Shown: positions 34,060-45,740, counted from the stretch's first letter. The stretch: DNA of 64,000 nucleotides from Myrica gale (GCA_963930655.1 OZ005609.1:24749001-24813000); one strand, 5' to 3'. The notes: generated by a model from the sequence alone, not told the origin. Program-made: numbers and translations.

Positions 34060-35250
34060 CGAGTTCGGGTCGTGGAATAAAATGCTGATACCAAAGGTGG
34101 AAAACCCTACAAAGGTGACCCATTTCTGGCCTATTAGCTTATTTAATGTGATGTACAAGCTCATTTTTAGGATTTTGGCGGAGAGGTTGAAACGAGTTAT
34201 TGGAAAACTTATCTCGCCTTATCAATTGGCTTTTGTCCCTGGAAGATAAATTCCAGACAACTATATCGTGGCAGTAGAGATTTTCCATGGAATGGCTCAC
34301 AAAAGAGGAATGGGTGGTTGGATGGCGATAAAGGCGGATATGGAGAAGGCGTGTGACAGCGTGGAGTGGGATTGCATTTTGATAGTTCTATTGAATTTTG
34401 GGTTTGACCCGAAATGGGTTAACTGGATTAGCCAATGTATCTCTACCACTATTTTCTCGATTCTCCTCAATGGTAGCCCTCATGGCAAATTTTCTACCTC
34501 TAGAGGTATTCGCCAGGGGACGCCTTTCTCCAGCCCTTTTTATCGTGGTCTCTAAATTACTTTCGAGATTTTTCACTAAAGCAAGAGACCAGCGGCAATT
34601 TAAGAGGCATCAAGCTTTGTAGAGGGGCTTCGACTATTTCACATCTGCTATTTGCAGATGTTCTACTCATCTTTTCCAAAGCAGCTAAAAGGGATGCAGC
34701 AACCATAAGCGGAGGCAGGAAGCTGATTAATGGGGGCAAAAAATGGTAAAAAAATAATTTAGTTGAAAAAAAAAATTAGGTGTAAAATTTTGTTGTTTTA
34801 GGGAGCGAACCGGGGCAGTGGCCCCAGTTCGCCCCCCCTGCCTCCGCGGGTGGCAGCAACCATAGATACCTGCTGAAGTGATTATATGAGTTGGTCGGGT
34901 CAAAAGATCAACAAAATGAAATCTTCGATCCACTTCAGCAAGAATTTTACTGATTCCGTTAGGCATACTAAAATGGAAATGTTGCAGCTAAAAAAATTTC
35001 CGGCAAAAGCGAAACATTTGGGTTTGCCACTTTTGATCCCGCGAGCAAAGCAAAAGGCTGTTGAAGAACTGAAGGAGAAGCTCTTTAATAAACTGTACGG
35101 ATGAAAAGCAAAATTGTTGTCCCAAGCTGGGCGGACAACAATGATCAGGGCAGTTGCTTCGGCAATTCCCTCTTAACCCCTGAGCTTTTTTAGCATGCCC
35201 AAGTCTTGGTGTTTGGAGATCGACAGGGTGTTAAAGAACTTCTGGTGGGT
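34060..35250 (+). pseudogene. LINE (L1-type) reverse transcriptase remnant
   Basis: In order the frames give NKMLIPKVENPTKVTHFWPI, SLFNVMYKLIFRILAERLKR, SPYQLAFVPGR, GWMAIKADMEKACDSVEWDC, GIRQGTPFS, HLLFADVLLIFSKAAKRDAA and KMKSSIHFSKNFTDSVR. These match the conserved RT blocks of plant LINEs (RPISL, AF-D-x-V-x-W, G-x-x-Q-G-x-x-L-S, F-A-D-D). A stop follows FVPGR, the frame shifts after RQGTPFS, and the catalytic FADD reads FADV. The copy is dead. Endonuclease and most other parts are missing. A 145-bp inverted-repeat element is inserted within it. Confidence 0.93.
34708..34852. mobile_element. Small terminal-inverted-repeat element inside the LINE
   Basis: GCAGCAACCATA flanks the insert at 34696-34707 and 34853-34864. 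The insert begins AGCGGAGGCAGG and ends CCTGCCTCCGCGGGTG, an inverted repeat of about 11 bp, with GGGGGCAAAA and GGCCCCAGTTCGCCCC inside. This pattern resembles the common plant elements with GGCGGAGCCAGG-type ends. A 12-bp duplication is longer than usual for hAT (8) or Mutator (9). Confidence 0.82.
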
Positions 35251-35539
35251 TAGATAATGAACATCGATTCTGGTGGGTTGGAATGCAAAATATAAAGATT
35301 CTGATAATTGAAGGACAAAATGGATATTTCATCCTTTTCAATATACATACTAATGTACTTCTTTTTCTGTTCAAATTACATTCGGCTGTCTGGGTGATCA
35401 ACGTACATCAGAATGAGATACGTTAAACGGCAGGAAATTGGGTCTCAAACAAACCAAACTACCAAAGCATTTTACTTTGATGAGCCCATTTCCCCAACCG
35501 AGCCCTACGACAAAACCCATAAAATGTTGAACACTAAAT

Positions 35540-35705
35540 TTGGTTGGTCCTATTGACCCAGTTGAATACATCCACAGAGCCAGTTAACATGAAATTACGG
35601 CCCATTAGGCCCATTATCTAAGCCTTCTATAAGCTTTAATCCATGTCCCGACTCCCCATGCACTTCATGCAGTGAGTTCACGCGACTCACTAACCCAATG
35701 GAGAG
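35540..35705. repeat. Right copy of the diverged duplication flanking the LINE
   Basis: This is the partner of 33046-33215, in the same orientation. The LINE remnant and the CCGG-rich tract lie between the two copies. Nothing coding is seen from here to the promoter of LecRK D. Confidence 0.7.
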
Positions 35706-36021
35706 AGATCCGATTACGAGACACCATCATTAAGGTTTTGTTGTTTTAGAACTACAAGCTCCCTCCAATGATACTCCATATTCTCCTTGAATGGATGGCC
35801 AACAAAAAGCTTCCCCCGGGTTCACCCACTTGAATTATTTATAAACTTGCCAACTTGGGGAAGAGAAAGTCATGGGTAAACTATCTTCCTAGAGACCCCA
35901 CAACATATGGCAATGATTATTCTGCTAAACTATCAACTGACTTGCGGGGGAAATGATTATTCTGCTAAAATATGGCAATATCGTGAGGGTGGGTGGACCA
36001 TTTCAGTCTACAGCAGATTTC

Positions 36022-36054
36022 TTTTCTTTTGTTTTTTGGTTTTTTTTATTAGGC
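36022..36054 (-). mobile_element. 33-bp T-rich micro-retroposon with 16-bp target duplication
   Basis: GTCTACAGCAGATTTC occurs at 36006-36021 and 36055-36070, flanking a 33-bp insert that is almost all T. It looks like an antisense poly-A tail with a few bases of extra sequence, as expected for an extremely 5'-truncated LINE-mediated insertion. Confidence 0.8.
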
Positions 36055-37002
36055 GTCTACAGCAGATTTCATTCACAGATCAACGACTCATATAAGATAT
36101 TGAGCCCAAATAGACAATGTTCATGAAATTCTTCGATAAGATCTTATATTATATGTCAACTTCATCCACGTCTGGTAGTGGTTAAGTGACATAAATGTGT
36201 GGCAACGCATAAAAGACAAGTCAACCACAGTATGAGATCTTGAGAGAGGGCCAAGAGAAAAAAAAAAGACATCTTGAGAGAGCAAATATTCTTTTCCACT
36301 AGAGATCAATGTAAGTCTCACAAAATTTGGACATAAATATATTTGCAAGTCAGTCTTTACACTTTACATCTTAATCTATAATTTTTGTCATATTGCACTT
36401 ACTATTGATTTTTCAGATATTTTTCACTTTTCATTAAAAATTTTTATTAATTTTTTCGAAAATTGACTTTTTAACCTATAAAATTACGATTCTACCCTTA
36501 CAAAGTGGTTAGTTAAGAAAATTGATTATGGAGACAAAATTTTCATTTTACACGTTGAAAATTGATTTCCCATTCAAATTTGGTGAAAATTTTAACGTAG
36601 TGTGTAAAATGTCTAAAATCAATATATAGTGAGTATAATTTGAAAAAATAATAGAGAGAGATACAAAATGTCAAGACCTCCAAAAAGTGCAAAATAACAT
36701 ATCCCAAAAAAACCATAGCTACTACAATGAATAGGTTCAACACCGAATATTCGAGCCCAAGTACTCTACCACACATTTAATCAGTCCCTACAAAAAAAAT
36801 TAAGAAATGAAAAACAGTATTTGTTACCGTGCACAAATCAGAAGTGGATCACTGAATGAAGTTGTCGTAATAACATCCATATACAAATATGGTACATTTA
36901 AGGATTATAGGGGTTGTATCTAAAAAAAACATGAACCTGCACTTGGTAGTTTTACGTCCAACTTCATTGCTGACACCTATTTTCTGGTCATGGATCACAT
37001 CA

Positions 37003-37258
37003 AGTTTGTCTTTATATATGCAGGAATATAAACCCTTCCCCTATTTGAATGTTTGAGCACTTTTACGGGGAACAAATGGATTCAACATGTATAAGCTTTG
37101 ACATAGTTTCGATCGAATTCGGAAATTATTTGTAGCCTTGACAACCTTGTTATATTCCTCACGCATATGTTCCCATAATTTCGAATATATATAACATCAA
37201 GGCTACCATTTGTCTTTTTATATGCATGAAGAATATAACAATTTCCTCCTATTTAAGC
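37003..37258 (+). promoter_or_regulatory. Promoter/leader region of LecRK D with a duplicated block of about 50 bp
   Basis: TTTGTCTTTATATATGCAGG with AATATAAACCCTTCCCCTAT (37005-37050) and TTTGTCTTTTTATATGCATG with AATATAACAATTTCCTCCTA (37208-37255) are copies of one block. Each has a TATA-like stretch. Either could set the start site; the second lies about 115 bases from the chosen ATG. Confidence 0.55.
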
Positions 37259-37336
37259 ATTATCAAGGCTAGAAATGAATTCCAGGCGCTGGTATCCAAC
37301 TTGTTCGTTTCTTCCTTCTCCCTCTTTCCAAGAGCC

Positions 37337-39253
37337 ATGGCCACCATTTTGTACACCCTATTCAAGCTACCACTCTTTTCTGTCCTGCTTCTCTTTCCCT
37401 GTGCAAATTCAGTTTCTTTCAAACTATCTCCCATTACCACTGCATCCAACATACGGTATCAAGGAGATGCTGTACATTCTGTTGGAACCATTGAGATGAA
37501 CAAAGTCAATTATCTATGTCGTGTTGGTCGGGCCACCTATGCAGAGAGGGTGCCACTATGGGACTCCACTTCAGGAAATCGCTCTGACTTCACCACTCAT
37601 TTCTCCTTTATTGTTGATACCTTAGGCAGTTCTACTTATGGTAATGGTCTTGCTTTCTTCCTTGCCCCTGTTGGGTTTGAGATCCCACCAAATTCAGCCG
37701 GTGGCTTTCTGGGCCTATTCAACACCACAACCACTAGTGATTCATCTCAGAACCAAATTGTTCTCATTGAGTTTGATTCTTTCGTGAACTCTGAATGGGA
37801 TCCTCCTGTTCAGCATGTGGGGATCAACAATAACTCTATTCATTCTGCCGTATACACTCCTTGGAATGCAAGTTTACACAAGGCAGACATTACAAATGCA
37901 ACGATTGTCTACAACGCCACCACTAAGAATTTGAGCGTCTATTGGGCCTACCAAAACACCTTCACACCTCAAGAGAATGCTAGTCTTTCCTACACTATTG
38001 ATCTCTCGAAGGTTTTGCCAGAGTGGGTCACAATTGGATTTTCAGCTGCTACGGGTGTGTATGTTGAGCGGCATACAATTTTGTCATGGGAATTCAGTTC
38101 TAGCTTGGAAATTGGAAACATCACAAGTGGACAGCAACAGAAAAATAAAAAAGCAATCGCCTATCTGATAGATGCTTGTGGTGTTTTGATAGTTGGGGTT
38201 ATTATAGCATCTGCAATATTCTATAGGCTTAAGCAAAAGTCTAGAGAATCAGTAGAGGCGAAGAACCTAACATCGATTAATGATGACCTAGAAAGAGGAG
38301 CCGGGCCAAGAAAGTTCTCTTATGATGATCTAGCTTCGGCTACCAACAACTTCTCATCTGAAAGGAAGTTGGGTGAGGGAGGGTTTGGTGCCGTGTTCAA
38401 GGGATACTTAACTGTTGTAGACATGCCAATCGCTGTGAAGAAGATCTCAAAGGGGTCTAGACAGGGAAAGAAAGAATACATAACGGAGGTGAAGATCATT
38501 AGCAGGCTCAGGCATCGGAATCTAGTGCAACTCATAGGATGGTGTCATGACAGAGGTGAGTTCCTACTTGTCTATGAGTTTATGCCAAATGGTAGCCTTG
38601 ATGCTCATCTCTTTGGCAAGAGAAGTCCTCTCCCTTGGCCAGTAAGATACAAGATATCGCTTGGGTTGGCCTCTGCATTGCTTTATCTTCATGAAGAGTG
38701 GGAGAAATGCGTAGTGCACCGCGATATCAAATCAAGCAATGTCATGTTAGATTCTAGTTTCAATGTCAAGCTTGGAGACTTTGGATTAGCTCGGCTTATG
38801 GATCATGAGTTAGCTCCCCAGACAACCGGGTTGGCTGGAACTTTAGGATATTTGGCTCCAGAATACGTAAGCACAGGTAGAGCTAGCAAAGAGTCCGACG
38901 TGTATAGCTTTGGCATAGTTGCCCTAGAAATTGCTACTGGAAGAAGGTCAGTTGATCCTCCGGAGGAGGGTTATGAAATGGGACTGTTGCAATGGATTTG
39001 GAATCTTTATACAAGAGGAGATCTTCTTTCGGCTGTGGATGAGAAGTTGCAAAATGAATTCGACAAAAAGCAGGTTGAATGCTTGATGATCGTTGGACTT
39101 TGTTGCGCTCATCCTCATCGAAATCTCAGGCTGACCATCAAGCAAGCAATTCAAGTCCTCAAGTTTGAGACAGCAATGCCAAATCTCCCAACGGAGACGC
39201 CTGCCCCCATGTATCCTGCGCCGGTCAACTCTGTTGGAGTTTCATATATGTAA
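37337..39253 (+). CDS. LecRK copy D: intact L-type lectin receptor-like kinase (LecRK-IX-like)
   Basis: A single-exon gene of 638 codons. An in-frame ATG exists 111 bases upstream (37226), but ATG 37337 in the context GAGCCATGGCC puts the signal peptide (MATILYTLFKLPLFSVLLLF) at the N-terminus and is preferred. Residues 25-265 form the legume-lectin domain (GLAFFLAPVG, GGFLGLFNTT, IEFDSFVN). A transmembrane segment lies at about 277-298 (GVLIVGVIIASAIFYRL). The kinase has GEGGFG near 346, AVKK, HRDIKSSN near 460, DFGLAR near 480 and APEYVSTGRASKESD. All catalytic residues are present. It is clearly more divergent from A/B/C than those are from each other, so it is the older paralogue. A role in cell-surface signalling and defence is inferred from the family. 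Confidence 0.95.
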   Translation: MATILYTLFKLPLFSVLLLFPCANSVSFKLSPITTASNIRYQGDAVHSVGTIEMNKVNYLCRVGRATYAERVPLWDSTSGNRSDFTTHFSFIVDTLGSSTYGNGLAFFLAPVGFEIPPNSAGGFLGLFNTTTTSDSSQNQIVLIEFDSFVNSEWDPPVQHVGINNNSIHSAVYTPWNASLHKADITNATIVYNATTKNLSVYWAYQNTFTPQENASLSYTIDLSKVLPEWVTIGFSAATGVYVERHTILSWEFSSSLEIGNITSGQQQKNKKAIAYLIDACGVLIVGVIIASAIFYRLKQKSRESVEAKNLTSINDDLERGAGPRKFSYDDLASATNNFSSERKLGEGGFGAVFKGYLTVVDMPIAVKKISKGSRQGKKEYITEVKIISRLRHRNLVQLIGWCHDRGEFLLVYEFMPNGSLDAHLFGKRSPLPWPVRYKISLGLASALLYLHEEWEKCVVHRDIKSSNVMLDSSFNVKLGDFGLARLMDHELAPQTTGLAGTLGYLAPEYVSTGRASKESDVYSFGIVALEIATGRRSVDPPEEGYEMGLLQWIWNLYTRGDLLSAVDEKLQNEFDKKQVECLMIVGLCCAHPHRNLRLTIKQAIQVLKFETAMPNLPTETPAPMYPAPVNSVGVSYM

Positions 39254-40490
39254 GCTTCCAACATGGTCGTTAAACTCGTTCACCATCTTGGCGTCGAAGT
39301 GCTATTTATTTTAAAAATTGTGTGTCTATTCGTGGACTAGATTAACGAAGCTCTTCTTCATTTATCACAATGTTGAAACACAGTTAACTTTCAAGTAATT
39401 GTTACTAGCTAGACTGATTTCGTACTACTCTTCAAGCTGTCATCCCTATATATTTCGACGGATTAATTAGATTAATCATCAGAATAATCGCGACTTTCAC
39501 AATTCCCTACTTATATCACGAACTATAGTACTAGAAAAGTAATTAAATTAGTCGACATAAAAAGTAGTACTGAACATTAGTTTGTCTAACCTAGCAAAAA
39601 GTCCTCACATGTCATGTTTAAGAATGGTATATATGTGTTTGATTACTTGTTTCGTTTTGCTTAACATATTGCTAGCTACCTTGGTTTCCCTCACCAAGTA
39701 ATTCGTGGTGTCCTAGGGATATGGGATAAACAAGGCCAAGGACTTCGGAACCGCGCGCACAAACAAAATGCAGCTAACAAATTAAGAATACATGACAATT
39801 GAAGAAATCCCCTCTGAAGACACGTCTCATGAGGAAACTAAAGAAATAAAAGAGTAACAATAGAACAAAACAAACGTGTATAGCTTTGGGATAACGTCTA
39901 TATAGCTTTTGCCTAGCTAGCTAGTTCCCCAAATCATCATCTATCCTAAAAATTTAACTTATCAGGAAAATGCAGATTTTATTATTTAAATTATATTATC
40001 CCACGTTCCCTCACCCTCTAAACTATGACCCACGGAAGTGTTACTCTTTTCTCAATTACCTTCTAAATTATAACTCGTTGTAACTCACCCTCTAAACTAT
40101 GACCATATTACGGTTTTATCATCCAACCGATTTGGGGTGTCAATTTGAATGAAATCAGTACAAGTGCGTTACATGTGATTAGGGCAAATTACAATAATCC
40201 TAATGAACTACCGTTCTTTTTTCAATTACCTCCCTGAACTATCACTTATTGTAACTCACCCCCTAAAGTATGTCCTTATTGTAGTTTCATCCCCAAATCG
40301 ATTTGGAACGTTAATTTGAACAAAATCCACTAATTTAAAAATTGCAATGAGTATGAATTCTCTAAAAATCGCATTAACAATGCAAAATTCCATTGAACTG
40401 AAACAAAAATCAACTCGGAATACCCCGGTCGATTTGGGGCATCAATTTGAACGGAATTCATCCCATGTGCATTACACATGACACTCAACT
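39254..40490. other. Intergenic; contains duplicated CACCCTCTAAACTATGACC-type repeat
   Basis: At about 40000-40330 a segment with (C/T)TCACC(C/T)(T/C)CTAAA(C/G)TATG and CGATTTGG(G/A)(G/A) phrases occurs twice in tandem, with GATTAGGGCAAATTACAATA between. This looks like the ends of one or two degenerate DNA transposons. No gene is seen. Confidence 0.5.
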
Positions 40491-40493
40491 CAC

Positions 40494-40808
40494 GTTAAAA
40501 GATCATTTCGTCCCATAAAATGCGAAGAAAAGAAAACGCAAGCTACCTGAAGACCCTCAATGCAAATTTTGAAGCCTTCGTCATTTTCATTCAGATCTGA
40601 TTTGCACACGAGAACTGTGGTCTGCGCAGGAGAAACTGAGGACACACACGAGAAACCCGATTCACAAGGTATGCAACTTTTTTTTCTTTCTACAACCTCC
40701 TTCTCATTGCTATTATTTGTCAAATAGATAAAAACGTGCATTGAGGATCTTCAGGTAGCTTGCGTCTTCTTTTCTTCATATTTTATAGGAGCAAAATAGT
40801 CTTTAAAC
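40494..40808. mobile_element. Hairpin (MITE-like) element, about 315 bp
   Basis: The left arm GTTAAAAGATCATTTCGTCC continues through GAAAACGCAAGCTACCTGAA. The right arm contains its near-reverse complement, TTCAGGTAGCTTGCGTCTTC then CAAAATAGTCTTTAAAC. Arms are about 75 bp around about 165 bp of non-coding DNA. No target duplication was recognised. Confidence 0.78.
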
Positions 40809-40899
40809 ATGGGTTGATGGTCATCACCAGATGAAGCATCACCGATGAACGTTCGAGGAAGACAAATAAAACACGTGACCATCAACCCATGTTTAAACA

Positions 40900-41146
40900 T
40901 GGGTTCATCGGTCGCGACCGCCGCTAAAGGTCTATGTCAGCGTTTTTCACCAAACGCTACGAGGAAGACAAATTTGTATTCGAGTCTATAGACCCGAGGT
41001 CTTCACCAGTGGTTCAAAAAACGTCGTGATATATCTACTGCGACGGAGATATAGCGGCGATCAGTGCTGCTATAGTCTATAACAACGATTTTGTGACTTA
41101 TAGCGGCAGTTTTCGACCGCCACTATAGGTCGATTTTTTTGCAGTG
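40900..41146. mobile_element. CACTA-type right terminus
   Basis: The segment ends TTTTTTTGCAGTG, the reverse complement of CACTGCAAAAAAA, and carries subterminal TATAGCGGC(G/A) repeats in both orientations. It resembles the left terminus at 20664. The matching end was not located. Confidence 0.55.
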
Positions 41147-41621
41147 ATTATACTAGAGACGGAGACCGATCCTCCATTCTTTTAACAAAATTCTTTGGTG
41201 TCCCCATCCGGGCTATTTCTTCCTTCGTGGTTGACATATTGTTGGCGCCAGCCGGGTGGGAGAGATCAAGACGGGGCGAAGAGCTTACACGTGTGAGATT
41301 CTCGCCCACAGGCACCACCAGGAGTAAGTTGTGTGGATTGTCGTAAGCGCCATAGACCAATCTAGGACAAGCTATACACCTATTGAGATCTCAATGGCAA
41401 AACAGTTGACACCGCGTGAGGCATTTTGTCTTCTTCTAGCTGTTCCTAGCTCCTGTCACACGTTGTGTAACAGTAGGTCACCTTTTGCGGGGTTTAAGAA
41501 ATTTGGAAAAAAATACATTTTCCGCCTCTGTTAAGATTCCGATAATTTGCATTAATTTTGTTAGATTCGGTAACTCAATTATTAATTATTAATTATTTAT
41601 ATTTTATTTTTGGTTAATTTA

Positions 41622-42070
41622 GACGAAATTTTTTATTTTATTTAATAAAATAAAATTTTTATCACTATATAAAATATAATTATAAAAAATTATGAGAATA
41701 AAATAGTTATTTCTCTGAATTAAAATAATTAATTTTATTCAAATTAACGGTAAATATAGCAAAATATAAATGATTAATAATTAAAAATATAATATAATAA
41801 AATTTGTAATTTGAGAGGTAAAGGACCTCCAAAAATTAAAAGTGACGAAAATTTTTATTTTTATTTAATAAAATAACAATTTTATCACTATATAAAATAT
41901 AATTATAAAAAATTATGAGAATAAAATAGTTATTTCTCTGAATTAAAATAATTAATTTTATTCAAATTAACGGTAAATGTAGCAAAATATAAATGATTAA
42001 TAATTAAAAAATAAAATATAATAAAATTTGTAATTTGAGAGGTAAAGTGTCGGGACCTCCAAAAATTAAA
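41622..42070. repeat. Tandem duplication, two copies of about 222 bp
   Basis: Copy 1 (41622-41843) and copy 2 (41844-42070) both run from GACGAAA through AATTATGAGAATAAAATAGT to GGACCTCCAAAAATTAAAAG. They are nearly identical apart from a few small indels, such as an added GTGTCGG-type insertion in copy 2. The DNA is strongly AT-rich and non-coding. Confidence 0.92.
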
Positions 42071-42239
42071 AGTATATTTAACCCAGTAAATTTTGTGTAC
42101 AACAACTTGACCATAGTACCTAACCTGCCAGATGCGTGTTTGCTGCCTCTTGACTATAGTGTTTACCTCTTTCACATCAAAAGACAAAACACATTTATCA
42201 AAAGTGATTCTTTTGTCTTGTAAAGTATATCCTTTAGTA

Positions 42240-45200
42240 ATATTGCTATTGTCATTTAAAAATAATAATTTTTAGCGACCAAATTATTTGTTAGTCAAAT
42301 TTTAGTGACGAATTTTGTTAATCACGAGCTTCGTCAGTGAAAGAGCATTACTAAATGTTTTTAGTGACAAAGTCTAAATTTCATCACTAAATTTTTTCAC
42401 GAAGTAGCCAATCGATCGTCTATTTTTTGCCGATCTATCGACAATTTCGTAGACGATCGTATGACAATTCCGTCGACAATCAAATATCTAAATTGAACAA
42501 TCGATCATTCAAATTAGACGATCGAATGTTATATTTGATGATAAAACTGTTTATTTTTTGATAGATCGTCTACATATACATTGTGAACGATAGAACTATT
42601 TATTTGATTATAGAACGTCTAAGGTGTTTATTTAGAATAATAAAATGAAAATTAAAACCATAATGGAAGAAAATATTGAATTACTTCAAATAAAATACAA
42701 AATATTTAATAACAAAGATAACAATAGATTGTGTTCGATGTAAAGCTTTGGATGTCTTCCCTTTTCACTTCTTCCCTCCATCTTTGTTAGGGTTTTCCAT
42801 TGATTTCTCATCAATAAATGGTTGGGTGCTTTGTAGGTCATCAGCCCAAGATAACAAACCGATAAAACAAGTAATACACGTAGATGCAAGAGAGCTAGAG
42901 AGGAGCATGCAGGCCAGTTTTAATCAAAACAGAAGGGGAAAAAGGCTGCCTAAAGTTAGAAAATTGATTATTAGATGAGCTACCTGTACGTGTAAAAGGA
43001 GAAACAAGTAATCTGAAGCGGTCTCTTATAATAAGATAACTGGAGCCTCAGGCCAACTCATCAAAAAAACACCTTTTCTAATAAATTATAAACTATTATA
43101 TTAATATATAAAATATTCTTAGAAGCAAAATTAATTTTTTAAATACAAAATTACTTATCAAACTGTAATATTCAATGATATTTTGAATAAATTGAGAAGT
43201 TAACTAAAAAGAAAGAAGTTAATGAAGAGAAGAGTTAAAGTAAGATATCTTAACTTTTTGGTCCTTCCTTTCTTTTGCTTCTTTTTTGAGATGTACGCGT
43301 AGTGGGACGTTGAAAGTTCACTTTTTAATTAATTCGATTAAGTCTGTTTCCATTTATTAAAAAAAAAGATTAAAGTCTGTTTCCGTTTCTATTCTATCCT
43401 CCAATTGATGAGATTGAAAAGATGGTCATGAAGTTCAAATTTCATAATTTGCATATATTATTTGCAATTTAATTATTAATTTATTTATGCTGAAACATAT
43501 ATAGTACCAAACAAATCCATTATTAGGTAACACTTAACATGAGATATCAAGATTGCTTTTATCTGCAGATAATATAAGTTAAAGGGTTCAGGTTTTAATT
43601 ATCTGTTCTTAAACTGTCATTAAACAAATATATTTTGTAGTGTACATGATCAAAAGCACTCTAGCTAGGGGTGAGCCCATACTCCACTGTTACCCAAACC
43701 AGACAAATAGCTCCACTCCAAAGCGTGCATGTGGCCGCCAGACTTGAGCCCACAAAGCCACTTAAGAGACTCCTAGCGAAAATGGTGGCGCCGTCCCACT
43801 TCTTTCTCCTTCTTGCTGCCATTCTCATATAAATATTGCTCCTATAAATTAACCAAATAAGAAGCAGAAAGTAGTGGCTCAAGAGTCGACGAGAGAAAAA
43901 AGGAATAACTTCACGGGAAGGCTCTGGTGACAATGTGATTCCCACATTCCCCTCTTGATGAAAGGTACGTACCATTCTTCTCTGTTCTTTGTGTGTGTCA
44001 CAAGACAGTATAAAGTCCCAAAGTCACATGATGGTCGATCGACTTGGCCATATTCGTTAGTCTTGCGGTGGGCTTTCATTGGTAAGCTAGGTTTCTGAAT
44101 TCACGATGATGCCTTTTCGTTGGTCACGTCCATATACAGTGGGTTTTGCACAGCTGAATGTCAATGTCGGACGTAACATTTGTCTCTCCAAGAGTGTTTT
44201 TCCTAGATTCAACACCTCCAATAGAAGCAGATGGAAAGAATATTGACGCCCATAATTAATTCCTTCCTAAAATTCAAAAGAAATATTGTGAAATCGTTAC
44301 CATTTTAGCATATGTATAGTACTCAATAAGCATATTAAATTCATTAGGACGAAATGCACATACAAAAATTCCAAGTTTTTGTGACTCTAAGGCACCTAAC
44401 TACTATATATATCTTATTCCCCGCACAGGCATATTCATCTGGAGAGTTAAATGAGTCTATTATAGCTCAATTGATACTATCCACATATTCACTAGTTTCA
44501 AGGTCAAGAATTAATGTTAGAGTTTTGATATTAGTTGAAATCACTTGCGAAAGTAAAGCTTAACCTTAAGCTTAGTTAGGAACTGACTAATGGTCTTTCT
44601 CGCTCTGTGGTGACGGAAAATGCTCCTATGATCACGCCAAGAGAGGGAAAGTTGCAACCTTAACTGCTCTAATGAGGTTACCTTTCCCTTTTTCCTATGG
44701 ATGCAAAGTACAATCTTTGATTTGGGTTTCATAGTTATTCCTATTTGAGCATCACATTTATTTATCCTAGCTAGAGATCAGTCTCCAAATCTACAAAGAA
44801 TTAAGGGGCATTCCCTAAGTCATATTTGTATGTTGTTTCAAACCATCATTATTGTTGCGCCATCAAATATATACTTTGGATTAGGTTTTTAGGTCTTAAC
44901 CTACCACCCCACATCGATCTCTCAAATTTGTCAAATTTTGGTGTAACGGCATAATTACCTACGCCAGCATAGGATATGTTATATATGTGACCACAAATTG
45001 GTCAATAGCCAACAGTTTCGTCTCACAAATTTACCAATATTTCCTATAATTGTCAAAATGTACCATAAAGTGCGTTGAATCTATTGTACGTGCCTTACTT
45101 ACCCCCCATATAAACTATTGAAAAATAGGGAAAAAAAAAATCAACCGTGACTTCCTAATTCGTAGGGCAATTAGAGAAACAAAAACTTCCTATGACGGTC

Positions 45201-45420
45201 TCGTGATACTTTTTCTTGGACGAAATAACCCTTCTTTATAGTTTCAAAAACTGGACAAGCCCATCAATTAGTACGTACTGAAACCCCGAAACCTGGGTTA
45301 GCATTTCCTTCGCTTGAATGCAATGAACAACTAATTAATTAAAATATTCACTAAGAATAGTAACATAAGCAAAGAAGTAGCAGCCCTTCCTTCCTTCCGT
45401 GCAGCGATTCATATGCCATT
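42240..45420. other. Intergenic stretch upstream of the lyase genes, no gene recognised
   Basis: At 42270-42400 TTTAGCGACC, TTTTAGTGACGAA and TCATCACTAAAT phrases resemble CACTA subterminal repeats. At 42400-42620 there are repeated CGATCG(T/A) phrases. An open frame on the minus strand at 43661-43975 has no recognisable domain and is not supported as a gene. Confidence 0.45.
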
Positions 45421-45740
45421 CACTTGGCGTCATATGTGCATATCTGCCTACGTTTTCGAAGGTGCCAAGTTTCCAGACAGAATTTAGATGTAGAGTTACT
45501 GCATGTTAGCATTTTCTTCCAGGTAAATCCATGTTTCGCGAAAAAAAAAAAATCACATTACTGGGTGGGTGAAGAGTTTTTTTTTTGGGGGGTTAAAATT
45601 GATGCATTGATGATATCTTCTTCTTTGCCATTAATTTCTTCAGTTTCAATTTACTTATGTTGTTATTTCCAAATGCATTGTCCCAGTTCTTCGCAAGAGT
45701 CCTTATGGTTTTTTGTTCTTTCCCAATTGATGTGCAGGTC

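Noticed and set aside
39873-39892. Possible leftover of a LecRK kinase (NVYSFGI-like)
   Set aside because: The match to the kinase sequence is under 20 bases with no similarity on either side, so chance cannot be excluded.
41148-41360. 70-codon minus-strand frame with a retroelement-like feel
   Set aside because: No clear gag or other motif could be named and no flanking element structure was found.
43661-43975. 104-codon minus-strand frame with a hydrophobic end
   Set aside because: No family motif, no sensible context, and length expected by chance in this much sequence.
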